From Xenorhabdus miraniensis (GTDB taxonomy: Bacteria > Pseudomonadota > Gammaproteobacteria > Enterobacterales > Enterobacteriaceae): a stretch of 64,000 bases of DNA. The first letter of the stretch is position 1; each line of letters starts with the position of its first letter. Below are positions 10,371 to 18,750 of the stretch, piece after piece. A program made the translations under genes and the position numbers. Where the stretch lies: positions 306,532 through 370,531 of the forward strand of contig NZ_NITZ01000003.1 in the NCBI RefSeq assembly GCF_002632615.1. Direction: 5' to 3'. The notes under the pieces are model-generated. The model ran no database searches. It was not told where the DNA came from and saw only the letters and a program-made list of their open reading frames with translations.

Positions 10371-12370
10371 AATGCAACGCTCACATCCAGCCCGACATTC
10401 AAGCCCTTACTGATCATGTACATATTGTTTCCTAGTTGGAAACCAGAAACACGGTACTTTTTGTTACCCAGATTTTCGCCATAGAGTTTTACACTGACGC
10501 CATGGGCCATTTCCAGACTTAATGCAGCGTCATAGAGGGTATATGCTCCTTGTTCAAGGGTATTCGCTTCATTAAAGTAGCTTTTTGAATAGTGGCGGGC
10601 ACCGGCATTTAAATAGAGATTTCCGGGTAATAATGTTTGATCAATCAGGTAATCGAAACTTGCATTGAGCATGACATCGGGTGCGTAAGGCAGGCGTTTA
10701 CCGTTATAACTGATGCCAGCTGTTGTATCGGTCGCATGAGTGAAATTGGATTTACCGACATTACCACCAAGCGAAATTCTGAGTCCTTGTATTGGCCTAA
10801 TCTGGCTGCTCAGCTCAATACCTTTACTTTCCGCTTTGCCAGCATTGCGAATGGACTGCATACCAACAGGGCCAACATAAATCTGTTTGTCTTTAGAGCG
10901 AATGTAATAAACAGCACTGTTTAACGTCATCGCATTATCAAAGAACGACGTATGCCAGCCGAGTTCATAATTGTCTGAGGTTTCGGTATCGTAAGGCTTC
11001 CTATCATTGGCGGCAGAAACAATGTTATTGAACCCGCCAGGTTTATAACCTTTAGTTGCCGAAACATAGAGACGGTTATCTGGTGTCAACTGCCAACCCA
11101 GAGCCGCCTTAGGTGTGAATTCATTGTTGGAAACTTGGTTATTAAAAGCGTCAATCGCCATCACGCCGGAACGGCCTGCATAGGCTATCTGCGATTTTTC
11201 ATGTGACAAACGACCGCCAAGCGTCAGATCCCATTGAGAAGCAACCGGTAATTTAACTTCACCAAACAGTGCCAGTGATTTTGCTTTTATTGTGTTAGAG
11301 GCAGCGCCATAGTAACCGGCATAGCCGCCGATATGGTGTTTATTATTTTCATCAGAAAACCAGCCACCGAGAACACTGGTAATTCCATTTGAATAGCTGG
11401 ATTTCAGGCGCAGCTCTTGGGTTGTCGCGTGGTGTTTCTCTTTCCATTTACCCCCGATGAAATTACGGGAAAGATCGCGCTCCTGATAGGAAGTGACACT
11501 GGTTAATGAATGATCGCCGAAATCATATTCAGCTTTCAGTGCATAACTGTTAACCCGACGCGTTAGATCAGGAATAGGGCCATCGTATTCTTTCCGACGG
11601 AATTGTTCGTCGGTTAAATAAAGCTCTTCGTGTGAATTAAGATCTTCATGGGCAAAGCTAAGTTCAGCACTGAAAGGGGAATCTTCTGGAGCAAATGTCA
11701 ATTGCCCTTTACCGAGCCAGGTTTTGCTGGAGTCAATATTTTTGTCGCCACGATTTGGGGCATCAATTTGTCCGGGCTCTTTTACCCAGCGCAGACTGGC
11801 ACTACCATAAAGAATGTCGTCAATAAGAGGAATTGATCCGCTGAAAGAACCTCCCTGTTTCAGCTTAGAATAATTACCGGAAAGGTTAAGCCAAGGGCCT
11901 TCTTTTGGGGAACGGGTAATAATATTGATAACCCCTGCCTGGGCGTTCCCGCCATATAATGTGCCTTGAGGGCCACGTAATAATTCTACGCGTTCTACAT
12001 TGATTAATTCTTGTGTCAGAAACTGGTGATCTTGGGGAACGCCATCAACATAAATTCGAACGGAAGGTGAATAGTAATCGGGTGAGCTGATACCCCGAAT
12101 TGTGGTTGCAGAATAGGCTCGGTTACCGCGGGAGCGGATTTGCAAGCCTGAGAAAGCCCGCTCAAGATCCTGTACTTGGGTAATGCCCGCTTGCTCAAGT
12201 TCTTCGCCAGTTTTAACCAAAACACTGCTGTCAATTTTATTTAGTGCTTCTTCTCGTTTATTAGCTGTTACGATCAAAACATCTTCTTTAGCTTCGGGTG
12301 AATGTTCCGCCCAAGCCACAGGTGAAATCAGGCAACATAAGACAGATGCTTTAGCATATTTCTTTTTCAT
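10367..12370 (-). CDS. fyuA: TonB-dependent ferric-siderophore receptor, FyuA/FrpA-like
   Basis: An outer-membrane receptor of about 667 residues. It has a signal peptide ending near V-A-W-A, a TonB box (DVLIVTA), a plug domain (RGISSPDYY, VERVELLRGPQGTLYGGNAQ) and a 22-strand barrel ending in an aromatic/hydrophobic strand. The segment around GPVGMQSIRNAGKAESKGIEL closely resembles the corresponding part of the yersiniabactin receptor FyuA as I remember it. The open frame also allows a TTG at 12385. ATG 12370 is chosen because GAAGAG lies 7 nt upstream and the peptide then begins with a normal basic MKKK signal. It is the first gene of the leftward operon, downstream of a Fur box. Confidence 0.9.
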   Translation of the reverse strand: MKKKYAKASVLCCLISPVAWAEHSPEAKEDVLIVTANKREEALNKIDSSVLVKTGEELEQAGITQVQDLERAFSGLQIRSRGNRAYSATTIRGISSPDYYSPSVRIYVDGVPQDHQFLTQELINVERVELLRGPQGTLYGGNAQAGVINIITRSPKEGPWLNLSGNYSKLKQGGSFSGSIPLIDDILYGSASLRWVKEPGQIDAPNRGDKNIDSSKTWLGKGQLTFAPEDSPFSAELSFAHEDLNSHEELYLTDEQFRRKEYDGPIPDLTRRVNSYALKAEYDFGDHSLTSVTSYQERDLSRNFIGGKWKEKHHATTQELRLKSSYSNGITSVLGGWFSDENNKHHIGGYAGYYGAASNTIKAKSLALFGEVKLPVASQWDLTLGGRLSHEKSQIAYAGRSGVMAIDAFNNQVSNNEFTPKAALGWQLTPDNRLYVSATKGYKPGGFNNIVSAANDRKPYDTETSDNYELGWHTSFFDNAMTLNSAVYYIRSKDKQIYVGPVGMQSIRNAGKAESKGIELSSQIRPIQGLRISLGGNVGKSNFTHATDTTAGISYNGKRLPYAPDVMLNASFDYLIDQTLLPGNLYLNAGARHYSKSYFNEANTLEQGAYTLYDAALSLEMAHGVSVKLYGENLGNKKYRVSGFQLGNNMYMISKGLNVGLDVSVAL

Positions 12371-12500
12371 ATCAGTACTCTTCAAAGCCCTTCCAAATCA
12401 TGTTTTACAGTGCGTAAAACAAAAACATATAAAGGAGACTATCGAGAGTAGAAAAGTAGAGCTAACGGGATAGGGACAAAAGTAGCGCAATGCGTACTAT

Positions 12501-12524
12501 TGATAATGATTATCATTAATGATA
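12501..12524. promoter_or_regulatory. Fur box between fyuA and the AraC regulator
   Basis: The 19 bases from 12502 match the enterobacterial Fur consensus at 16 of 19 positions by my count (GATAATGATTATCATTA core). The site lies in the divergent intergenic region, so it can repress both the siderophore operon and its activator when iron is replete. Confidence 0.85.
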
Positions 12525-12657
12525 AGTTGCGTTATATTTACATTATGTAATATATATATAAAATAAAAGCATAATGCTTTTTTATACACAACATGTTGTT
12601 TTTACAGTGTAAATTGCTTCTGAAATAGTTTCTGATGCTAATTTTACAGGGGATCTC

Positions 12658-13638
12658 ATGAAGACGATCTATAGCGAGAAATTGAGAGTTTTCTCTGCTG
12701 GCCATTGCAATTTTATGCACTCACCAGTGGAGGGAAATAATACAAATCCTTCATTGCTCACTGAGGAATTATCTGACGGAATTCACATAAACCGGATTCG
12801 TCTAGAGCTCAATAAAGATTTCACAGAATATTGCGAAGGACCACCGACGGTATCAATTGCTTTTGTTCTGAGTGGAAAAGGAAAAATGGCGATTGAGAAC
12901 GGCGATGTTTTAGATATTAATCCGGGAACAATGATACTTTTTTATTCGCCTAAAATGACACGTGGCATGAATTTCTTTGGCTGCGGGACATGGCATATTC
13001 TCGATATCCGTTTTTCTCTGAACGAAATTGAAGCTCAGGAATTGCCATCCTTTGCCAAATTAACGGCGGGTTTTGAAAAAAATGTCAGCTATAGTGATGC
13101 CTTAATGATGGCCCGTCCTATCTACCCACCATTTATGCAGATAGTCAATCAGATAGAGGAATGTCAATTAAATGGTAGTGTCAGGAAGGTGTATTTAAAG
13201 GCAAAGGCGTTAGAAATACTCGCTTGTGTAACAGCTCAAATTTATGATTGCCAATATAGTGTAATTAATGGCTTGCAGCGCCGGGCTGTTTACAATGCAA
13301 TAAAAATAATTAACAGCGACTATCATTACCCTTGGACAATAAAATCGTTATCAAAAGCCGTTGGTTTGAATGAACGGAAATTAAAAGAAGGGTTCCGTGC
13401 AGTTGTCTTTCGTACTTTCCATCAATATCTGGAAAATGTTCGTATGACCACGGCGGAGGATTTATTGAAGAAAGGAATGAGTGTCATTGAGGTTGCTGCC
13501 GCAGTGGGTTATTCCAGTCCAAGCCACTTTTCTAAACGTTTCCGGCAACATTATTTGATCAACCCAAAAGCATGGCAAGTGAAGTATGCGGTGAATCACT
13601 CATTACTGACAGAGCATGTTGCAGCGGAAAGTCAGTAA
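12658..13638 (+). CDS. ybtA: AraC-family siderophore regulator, YbtA-like
   Basis: A 326-residue transcription factor. The N-terminal part (residues 1 to about 200) is a ligand-sensing domain of the YbtA/PchR type. The C-terminal 100 residues hold the two AraC helix-turn-helix motifs, the second being VAAAVGYSSPSHFSKRFRQH. YbtA activates transcription of receptor and biosynthetic genes when the ferric siderophore is present and represses its own gene. The divergent placement against fyuA with a shared Fur box fits this. The start ATG has AGGGGAT upstream. The symbol is by orthologous position; PchR-like naming would be equally fair. Confidence 0.85.
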   Translation: MKTIYSEKLRVFSAGHCNFMHSPVEGNNTNPSLLTEELSDGIHINRIRLELNKDFTEYCEGPPTVSIAFVLSGKGKMAIENGDVLDINPGTMILFYSPKMTRGMNFFGCGTWHILDIRFSLNEIEAQELPSFAKLTAGFEKNVSYSDALMMARPIYPPFMQIVNQIEECQLNGSVRKVYLKAKALEILACVTAQIYDCQYSVINGLQRRAVYNAIKIINSDYHYPWTIKSLSKAVGLNERKLKEGFRAVVFRTFHQYLENVRMTTAEDLLKKGMSVIEVAAAVGYSSPSHFSKRFRQHYLINPKAWQVKYAVNHSLLTEHVAAESQ

Positions 13639-13798
13639 AAGTTCCGGCTGTGAGATTAATGTGTTGATACTTTTATGCTGATGCCTTTATTTGGAAAACA
13701 TTTAGCGGAAAACGCCATAAACCCTCACCCAATGCGGACGAGGGATATAAGGTGAAGAACTTTATCGGGCTTTTAAAGAGCAATCAATCGTCTCTTTT

Positions 13799-14350
13799 TT
13801 AAACATTTAGATGATTTTGTACGATAATACTGCCTTGTGCATTTAATTCTTTACATAGTTGATAAAACGTTTCTTTAAATATCGTACCATTGTCACTCAA
13901 TGGGTGATGACCTGTAATTTGGATTTCCAGGCGGGCAGAGTTATTTCCTTCAGCGGGATGGGTTTTTGAGACCAGTTCAGCGATATTAAGATTTTGAGCG
14001 GTAAACAGGCTGGTAAAACGTTCAACAATGCCTGGTGAATCATCGATATCTACTTTGACGGTAATGGTCGAAGGAAATTTTGTCTGGATACCACATCGGG
14101 TACGTTTCATCACAATGAGTAATTCAAGCGCTGCGCCTTTTTGCGGCAAAGTTGACTCTATCAGGGCAATGGCATTCCAGCTACCAGACAGCAACATGAT
14201 AAAAGTAAATTCTTCGCCAAACATTGCCAGACGGCTATCTTCAATATTACAACCGCATGTACTGACAAGACGGGTGATAGTATTGACAATGCCGGGACGA
14301 TCCGTACCCAAAGCTGTGATCACTAAAAAATGTTGTTCTGATGTTGGCAA
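13799..14350 (-). CDS. gcvR: Glycine cleavage system transcriptional repressor GcvR
   Basis: A 183-residue protein with two ACT domains, beginning with the conserved FLVITALGTDRPGIVNTITR and ending with LNAQGSI as in Escherichia coli GcvR. GcvR has no DNA-binding domain of its own; it binds GcvA and blocks activation of the gcvTHP operon when glycine is low. The start appears to be TTG at 14350, with AAAGGAAA suitably placed upstream, and no in-frame ATG nearby does better. It is divergent from dapA, the usual enterobacterial arrangement. Confidence 0.95.
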   Translation of the reverse strand: MPTSEQHFLVITALGTDRPGIVNTITRLVSTCGCNIEDSRLAMFGEEFTFIMLLSGSWNAIALIESTLPQKGAALELLIVMKRTRCGIQTKFPSTITVKVDIDDSPGIVERFTSLFTAQNLNIAELVSKTHPAEGNNSARLEIQITGHHPLSDNGTIFKETFYQLCKELNAQGSIIVQNHLNV

Positions 14351-14594
14351 AGCGATTTTCCTTTTAATTGTAATAGGTGTCTGCTGTGTTGTTGCCTAAA
14401 CATAAAAAATGATCAAGAGAAGGTCAATCGCATTTGTTGGGGAAGCACGATTATAATCTCTGTTTAATCGACTACACTTGGTATTAACAAAATTCATTGA
14501 AATCGAGTGTGTAAGGAGTTTTCTTCTGTATAACAAGGAAGTACCATGAACTTCTCACTTTGCAGTTTAAGGTTTTAATTAAGGGGAAATGGCA

Positions 14595-15494
14595 ATGGTA
14601 AGCAATCACTCTGATTTTACAGGCAGTATAGTTGCATTGATAACTCCGATGAATTCAACTGGTCAGATTGATAAGGCCAGTTTGAAAAAATTAGTTGATT
14701 ATCATATCGCCAGTGGTACATCTGCGATTGTGTCTGTTGGTACAACGGGGGAGTGTGCAACACTTAGTCACGATGAGCACGTTGAAGTCGTACTGACAAC
14801 GTTAGAAGTGGCTGATGGGCGTATACCTGTGATTGCCGGAACAGGCGCAAATGCTACGGCAGAAGCCATTTCACTGACTGGCCGTTTCGAAAACACAGGC
14901 GTTGCGGGTTGCCTGTCTGTGACACCTTATTATAATAGGCCGTCACAGGAAGGCTTATATCTGCATTATAAGGCGATAGCTGAGAATACCGACTTACCAC
15001 AAATTCTGTATAATGTGCCATCTCGTACCGGATGTGATTTACTGCCATCGACGGTTGCCCGTTTGGCGAAATTGGAAAATATTGTTGCAATTAAGGAAGC
15101 GACGGGGAACTTAAGTCGTGTCAGTCAAATCCAAGCATTGGTTAATGATGAAAATTTCATTTTGCTGAGTGGTGATGATGTAAGCTTTGTCGATTTCATG
15201 CAGCTTGGTGGAAGAGGGGTTATTTCTGTGACAGCGAACGTTGCAGCGGCAGAAATGGCACGGATATGTGAATTGGCTGAGCAGGGCGAATTTTTGACAG
15301 CCCGTGGCTTGAACAGCCAGTTAATGGAATTGCATCATCAATTATTTGTTGAACCCAGCCCGACGCCAGCCAAGTGGGCCTGCCGTCAATTGGGGTTGAT
15401 TACTGATGATACTCTGCGTTTGCCAATGATTCCGCTAACGCAGGAAGGGCAAATTTCAGTTGGTAACGCCTTGAAAATAGCTGGATTACTGTAA
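14595..15494 (+). CDS. dapA: 4-hydroxy-tetrahydrodipicolinate synthase DapA
   Basis: This enzyme condenses pyruvate with aspartate semialdehyde, the first committed step to diaminopimelate and lysine, in the cytoplasm. Seen are the GTTGE motif near the N-terminus, YNVPSRTG, the Schiff-base lysine in IKEATGN, and the LLSGDD loop. ATG 14589 is in frame, but the Shine-Dalgarno AAGGGG ends only 2 nt before it and is 8 nt before 14595, so 14595 is preferred (299 aa). The N-terminus is still about seven residues longer than in E. coli. The gene is followed after 16 bp by bamC, the conserved dapA-bamC operon. Confidence 0.96.
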   Translation: MVSNHSDFTGSIVALITPMNSTGQIDKASLKKLVDYHIASGTSAIVSVGTTGECATLSHDEHVEVVLTTLEVADGRIPVIAGTGANATAEAISLTGRFENTGVAGCLSVTPYYNRPSQEGLYLHYKAIAENTDLPQILYNVPSRTGCDLLPSTVARLAKLENIVAIKEATGNLSRVSQIQALVNDENFILLSGDDVSFVDFMQLGGRGVISVTANVAAAEMARICELAEQGEFLTARGLNSQLMELHHQLFVEPSPTPAKWACRQLGLITDDTLRLPMIPLTQEGQISVGNALKIAGLL

Positions 15495-15510
15495 ATTTTA
15501 GGGAATTTTA

Positions 15511-16557
15511 ATGGCAACATTATTGCAAAAATCGAAGGTCATGAAGGTTGCTGGACTGTCATTGGTAGTTTTTTTGGCAGCCTGCTCCAGCGATCAGCGC
15601 TATAAACGTCAGGTAAGCGGGGATGAATCTTATCTCGAAACTCCCCCGTTGAAAGCACTGAATATCCCTGCGGGAATGATATTGCCGTTGCAAAACAGTG
15701 AATATAATGTTCCGGCAGTGGTTTCAACAAGTGCAGTGGGTAAAAACCTGGATATTCGCCCGCCATTGCAGGCCCTTGCGTTACTGACGGGGTCCCGCAT
15801 TGAAAATAGCGCAAAAAGCAGTAAATTGTTGCTTGAAAATAACCCGGAATACAGCAAGTTGTGGTCACAGGTAAACAATCTGTTGACGAAGAAAGGTTAT
15901 CATATCAGTCAGAAAGATGATGCTGCACAAACGTTGACAACTGATTGGATTACATGGGCACGGGCAGATGAAAATATTCCTTATCAGGGGCGTTACCGTA
16001 TCTCGGTTACCCAGCAAGGTTATCAAACAGCCCTGTCTGTTTCCAATGAGGGATTGAAACTGGGCGAAAAGGAAGTCACCGATCCGGTAGAAATTCAACG
16101 TTACACGGTATTGATGCTTAATGAATTAGCGAGTGATTTAAGTCAGCAGCAGGAAGAGTCAAGTCAAAATAGTGCCAAAGATTCGGGTGCGTTATCCGTA
16201 CAGAGCGGTAGCGATAATACCGGATTACCAAGAATTATTGTTCGTGCGCCATACAATGTCGTCTGGAACAGATTGCCGTACACATTAGAAAGTGTAGGTA
16301 TGCAAGTGACGGATCGTACTCGTTCTACAGGAGCGATAGCCGTAACTTACAAAGGTCTCAGTTCTTCTAACTGGAAAGCATTGGGTGTAGAAGCGCCTTC
16401 TATCAGCGAAGGAAATTACAAGCTACAGGTAGGTGATTTGGATAACCGAAGCAGCCTGCAATTTATCAGCGAAAAAGGTAAGCCGCTGACTCAATCTGAA
16501 AATGATCAATTGGTGGCTGTGCTGGAAGCCGTATTCAGCAAATCCACAAGTAAGTAA
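15511..16557 (+). CDS. bamC: Outer-membrane assembly lipoprotein BamC
   Basis: A 348-residue lipoprotein with a signal peptide ending in the lipobox L-A-A-C, followed by an unstructured segment (SSDQRYKRQVSGDE) that in E. coli BamC binds BamD. Two helix-grip domains then follow, separated by a Ser/Gln-rich linker near residues 205-235. BamC is an accessory subunit of the BAM complex that inserts beta-barrel proteins. It is co-transcribed with dapA; its ATG has AGGGAA upstream. Confidence 0.95.
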   Translation: MATLLQKSKVMKVAGLSLVVFLAACSSDQRYKRQVSGDESYLETPPLKALNIPAGMILPLQNSEYNVPAVVSTSAVGKNLDIRPPLQALALLTGSRIENSAKSSKLLLENNPEYSKLWSQVNNLLTKKGYHISQKDDAAQTLTTDWITWARADENIPYQGRYRISVTQQGYQTALSVSNEGLKLGEKEVTDPVEIQRYTVLMLNELASDLSQQQEESSQNSAKDSGALSVQSGSDNTGLPRIIVRAPYNVVWNRLPYTLESVGMQVTDRTRSTGAIAVTYKGLSSSNWKALGVEAPSISEGNYKLQVGDLDNRSSLQFISEKGKPLTQSENDQLVAVLEAVFSKSTSK

Positions 16558-16560
16558 TAT

Positions 16561-16590
16561 TTAAAGGGGCCTTGGGTCCCTTTAATTTTT
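16561..16590 (+). terminator. Rho-independent terminator after bamC
   Basis: The arms TTAAAGGG (16561-16568) and CCCTTTAA (16578-16585) form a stem directly after the bamC stop and are followed by a T-run. Confidence 0.8.
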
Positions 16591-16649
16591 GGGTGAAATT
16601 TTTCGTTTAATTTTTTACGTTTAAAGAAGTCACATTTCTGGAGTATAAG

Positions 16650-17363
16650 ATGCAGAAAAAAGCTGAGTTGTATCGTGGAAAAGCAAAAACAGTGTACGCC
16701 ACTGATAATCCTGACCTGCTTGTACTGGAATTCCGTAATGATACATCAGCATTGGATGGTGAACGCATTGAACAGTTTGATCGTAAGGGAATGGTAAATA
16801 ATAAGTTCAATCATTTCATTATGAATAAACTCGAAGCAGCGGGCATTCCGACGCAAATGGAACAACTTCTGTCAGATAATGAATCCTTAGTGAAAAAGCT
16901 GGATATGGTGCCTGTTGAGTGTGTTATTCGTAACCGGGCTGCGGGCTCTCTGGTGAAACGTCTTGGGGTAGAAGAGGGGATGGTACTTAATCCGCCACTG
17001 TTTGACCTGTTCTTGAAAGACGATGCTAAACATGATCCGATGGTCAATGAATCCTACTGTGAAACATTTGGGTGGGTTAGCAAAGAACACTTGTCTGAAA
17101 TGAAACGCCTGAGTTACAAGGCCAATGAAGTACTGAGTAAGCTGTTTGATGATGCCGGCTTGATTCTGGTGGATTTCAAATTGGAGTTTGGTCTGTTCAA
17201 AGGCAAAGTCGTATTGGGTGATGAATTTTCACCGGATGGCAGCCGTCTGTGGGATCAACAAACAATGGATAAAATGGACAAAGACCGCTTCCGTCAGAGC
17301 CTTGGTGGTTTGATTGAAGCGTATGAAGAGGTTGCACATCGTATTGGCGTTATTTTGGATTAA
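16650..17363 (+). CDS. purC: SAICAR synthetase PurC
   Basis: A 237-residue phosphoribosylaminoimidazole-succinocarboxamide synthase, which joins aspartate to CAIR with ATP in purine synthesis. Diagnostic stretches are YRGKAKTVY at the N-terminus, RNDTSA, the [11 protein letters not shown] segment, LVDFKLEFG and [12 protein letters not shown]. The length matches E. coli PurC. The start has TGGAG at about 12 nt. The order bamC-purC is conserved in enterobacteria. Confidence 0.97.
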   Translation: MQKKAELYRGKAKTVYATDNPDLLVLEFRNDTSALDGERIEQFDRKGMVNNKFNHFIMNKLEAAGIPTQMEQLLSDNESLVKKLDMVPVECVIRNRAAGSLVKRLGVEEGMVLNPPLFDLFLKDDAKHDPMVNESYCETFGWVSKEHLSEMKRLSYKANEVLSKLFDDAGLILVDFKLEFGLFKGKVVLGDEFSPDGSRLWDQQTMDKMDKDRFRQSLGGLIEAYEEVAHRIGVILD

Positions 17364-17403
17364 TGACGCAAACGATTACTTAAAGAATATTGCTTAAAAT
17401 AAA

Positions 17404-17434
17404 AGGATGCCCTTACTAATTTCAAGGGCATCCT
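17404..17434. terminator. Bidirectional terminator between purC and the lipoprotein gene
   Basis: An 11-bp perfect inverted repeat (17404-17414 and 17424-17434, AGGATGCCCTT arm) with a 9-nt loop sits between convergent genes, with A-rich sequence on the left serving the minus strand. Confidence 0.8.
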
Positions 17435-17461
17435 GTCATCATCTTGTGCCTTTAGTCAACG

Positions 17462-17815
17462 TTAAAGCAGGTATTTGATTTTCTGCTTCCAGCCTTTTTG
17501 CTGCATGCAATTATTATAGGTGTTGTTTCTTGAACTCTGATTAACATCGATCACATAGCTTTCAGTCATGGGAATACTCTGAGTGTAATAACCGTCTTTC
17601 CCGCATTGGCTTCCATTCGCACAGGGCTGTCGTACTGTCCTGAGTTCTGATCTTTGGGCAACTTCATTTTTTACAGGAAACAGTCTCAATGCCAATTGAT
17701 TGCATTCTGTAGTCGCTTCATTAAAAGGAGTAGGACTACTTGTTGCAGGTACCCATTGTGTTGTACAACCCGCTAAGGAAATACAGATTAAAATAAAGAA
17801 TGTCAGTCTTCTCAT
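17462..17815 (-). CDS. Small putative lipoprotein
   Basis: A 117-residue protein starting at the ATG 17815, with a short basic N-terminus, a hydrophobic segment and a lipobox ending L-A-G-C, so probable lipidation after about residue 16. The mature part has four cysteines (ECNQ, QPCANGSQCGK, NNCMQQ), which suggests periplasmic disulfides. The motif NNCMQQKGW near the C-terminus is common in small enterobacterial lipoproteins of unknown function. The open frame extends upstream to 17911, but that portion has no signal character. No function can be assigned. Confidence 0.7.
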   Translation of the reverse strand: MRRLTFFILICISLAGCTTQWVPATSSPTPFNEATTECNQLALRLFPVKNEVAQRSELRTVRQPCANGSQCGKDGYYTQSIPMTESYVIDVNQSSRNNTYNNCMQQKGWKQKIKYLL

Positions 17816-18229
17816 ATCGTTTATACGAACGCTTCCTGTTTGCAAGGCATTCCTTACAACCTTTCTGCATTCACCTTGATAAAAATGTTGGTGTTTATCA
17901 GTAAAGCACAATAAGGCCGGCTTGTTACTGACGTTATGAATAAATTGCCCACGTTGTAATATTTTCCGCTACCAAGAAACAAAGTTTCACCTTGATTTGG
18001 ATGGGTAATTATTTATTAATGTTATTATTTAAGCAAGAATGTTAACAAACTACGCGTCGATATACCATTTACCCAATTTAGTGAATATGAATAATTTTAA
18101 GTAAGTGCAGAAATTTTAAGTTATTATCCTGCCGGTGCCAGAATACATATTTTCTGGTTTTAATATAATCAACTCATTGTTTTCTGATTTAAAAATAATC
18201 AAATGTTATTTTCTGGGAAATAAATATTT
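17816..18229. other. Intergenic region, nothing recognised
   Basis: About 410 bases of AT-rich sequence before yeaL. There is a weak direct repeat of TTTTCTG-like segments at about 18145-18215 (three occurrences), but I see no promoter or RNA gene that I can defend. Confidence 0.5.
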
Positions 18230-18682
18230 ATGGACCATATTGATCCTACTTTGCTGATTTTGCTCGTGTTAGCAGGGCTTGGTATTATCAGTCATAACAT
18301 GACAGTGACACTTGCCATGTTATTTCTGCTAGTCGTTCGCATTACACCATTGAGTCAATTTTTTCCTTGGGTGGAAAAACACGGTTTGACGATAGGTGTC
18401 TTGATTCTGACTATTGGAGTCATGGCGCCTATCGCAAGTGGAAAAATCTCTGCACAGGAAATCTTCAGCTCTTTCTTGAATTGGAAATCCCTGCTGGCGA
18501 TTGCTGTTGGTATCTTGGTTTCATGGTTAGGAAGCCGGGGTGTTGCTTTAATGTCCGGCCAGCCTTCAACCGTCGCAGGGTTATTGGTTGGTACCGTATT
18601 GGGCGTTGCTCTGTTTAGAGGCGTTCCTGTCGGGCCGTTGATTGCTGCCGGTATTCTGTCAATCATGATTGGCAAATCATGA
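18230..18682 (+). CDS. yeaL: DUF441 integral membrane protein YeaL
   Basis: A 150-residue membrane protein with four predicted helices, the UPF0756/DUF441 family. The first helix region is [23 protein letters not shown], given here by its ends at residues 6-28, and the C-terminal half carries [12 protein letters not shown]. Length and sequence match YeaL of E. coli, whose function is unknown. It stands alone upstream of tmcA. Confidence 0.85.
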   Translation: MDHIDPTLLILLVLAGLGIISHNMTVTLAMLFLLVVRITPLSQFFPWVEKHGLTIGVLILTIGVMAPIASGKISAQEIFSSFLNWKSLLAIAVGILVSWLGSRGVALMSGQPSTVAGLLVGTVLGVALFRGVPVGPLIAAGILSIMIGKS

Positions 18683-18702
18683 TCACTTAGCGACTACGCT
18701 GG

Positions 18703-18750
18703 GATAATTATGTTGGATGATAATTATGTTGAATGATAGTTATGTTGGAT
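18703..18750. repeat. Three 16-bp tandem repeats spanning the tmcA start
   Basis: Units 18703-18718, 18719-18734 and 18735-18750 all read GATAATTATGTTGGAT with one or two changes. Each unit contains an ATG-TTG, so the start-codon context has been copied three times. Because 16 is not a multiple of three, only the last ATG (18742) is in the tmcA frame. Confidence 0.9.

Noticed and set aside
12538..12720. Minus-strand 60-aa frame overlapping the AraC gene start.
   Set aside because: No ribosome site, overlaps the divergent regulatory region, and low-complexity AT-driven sequence.
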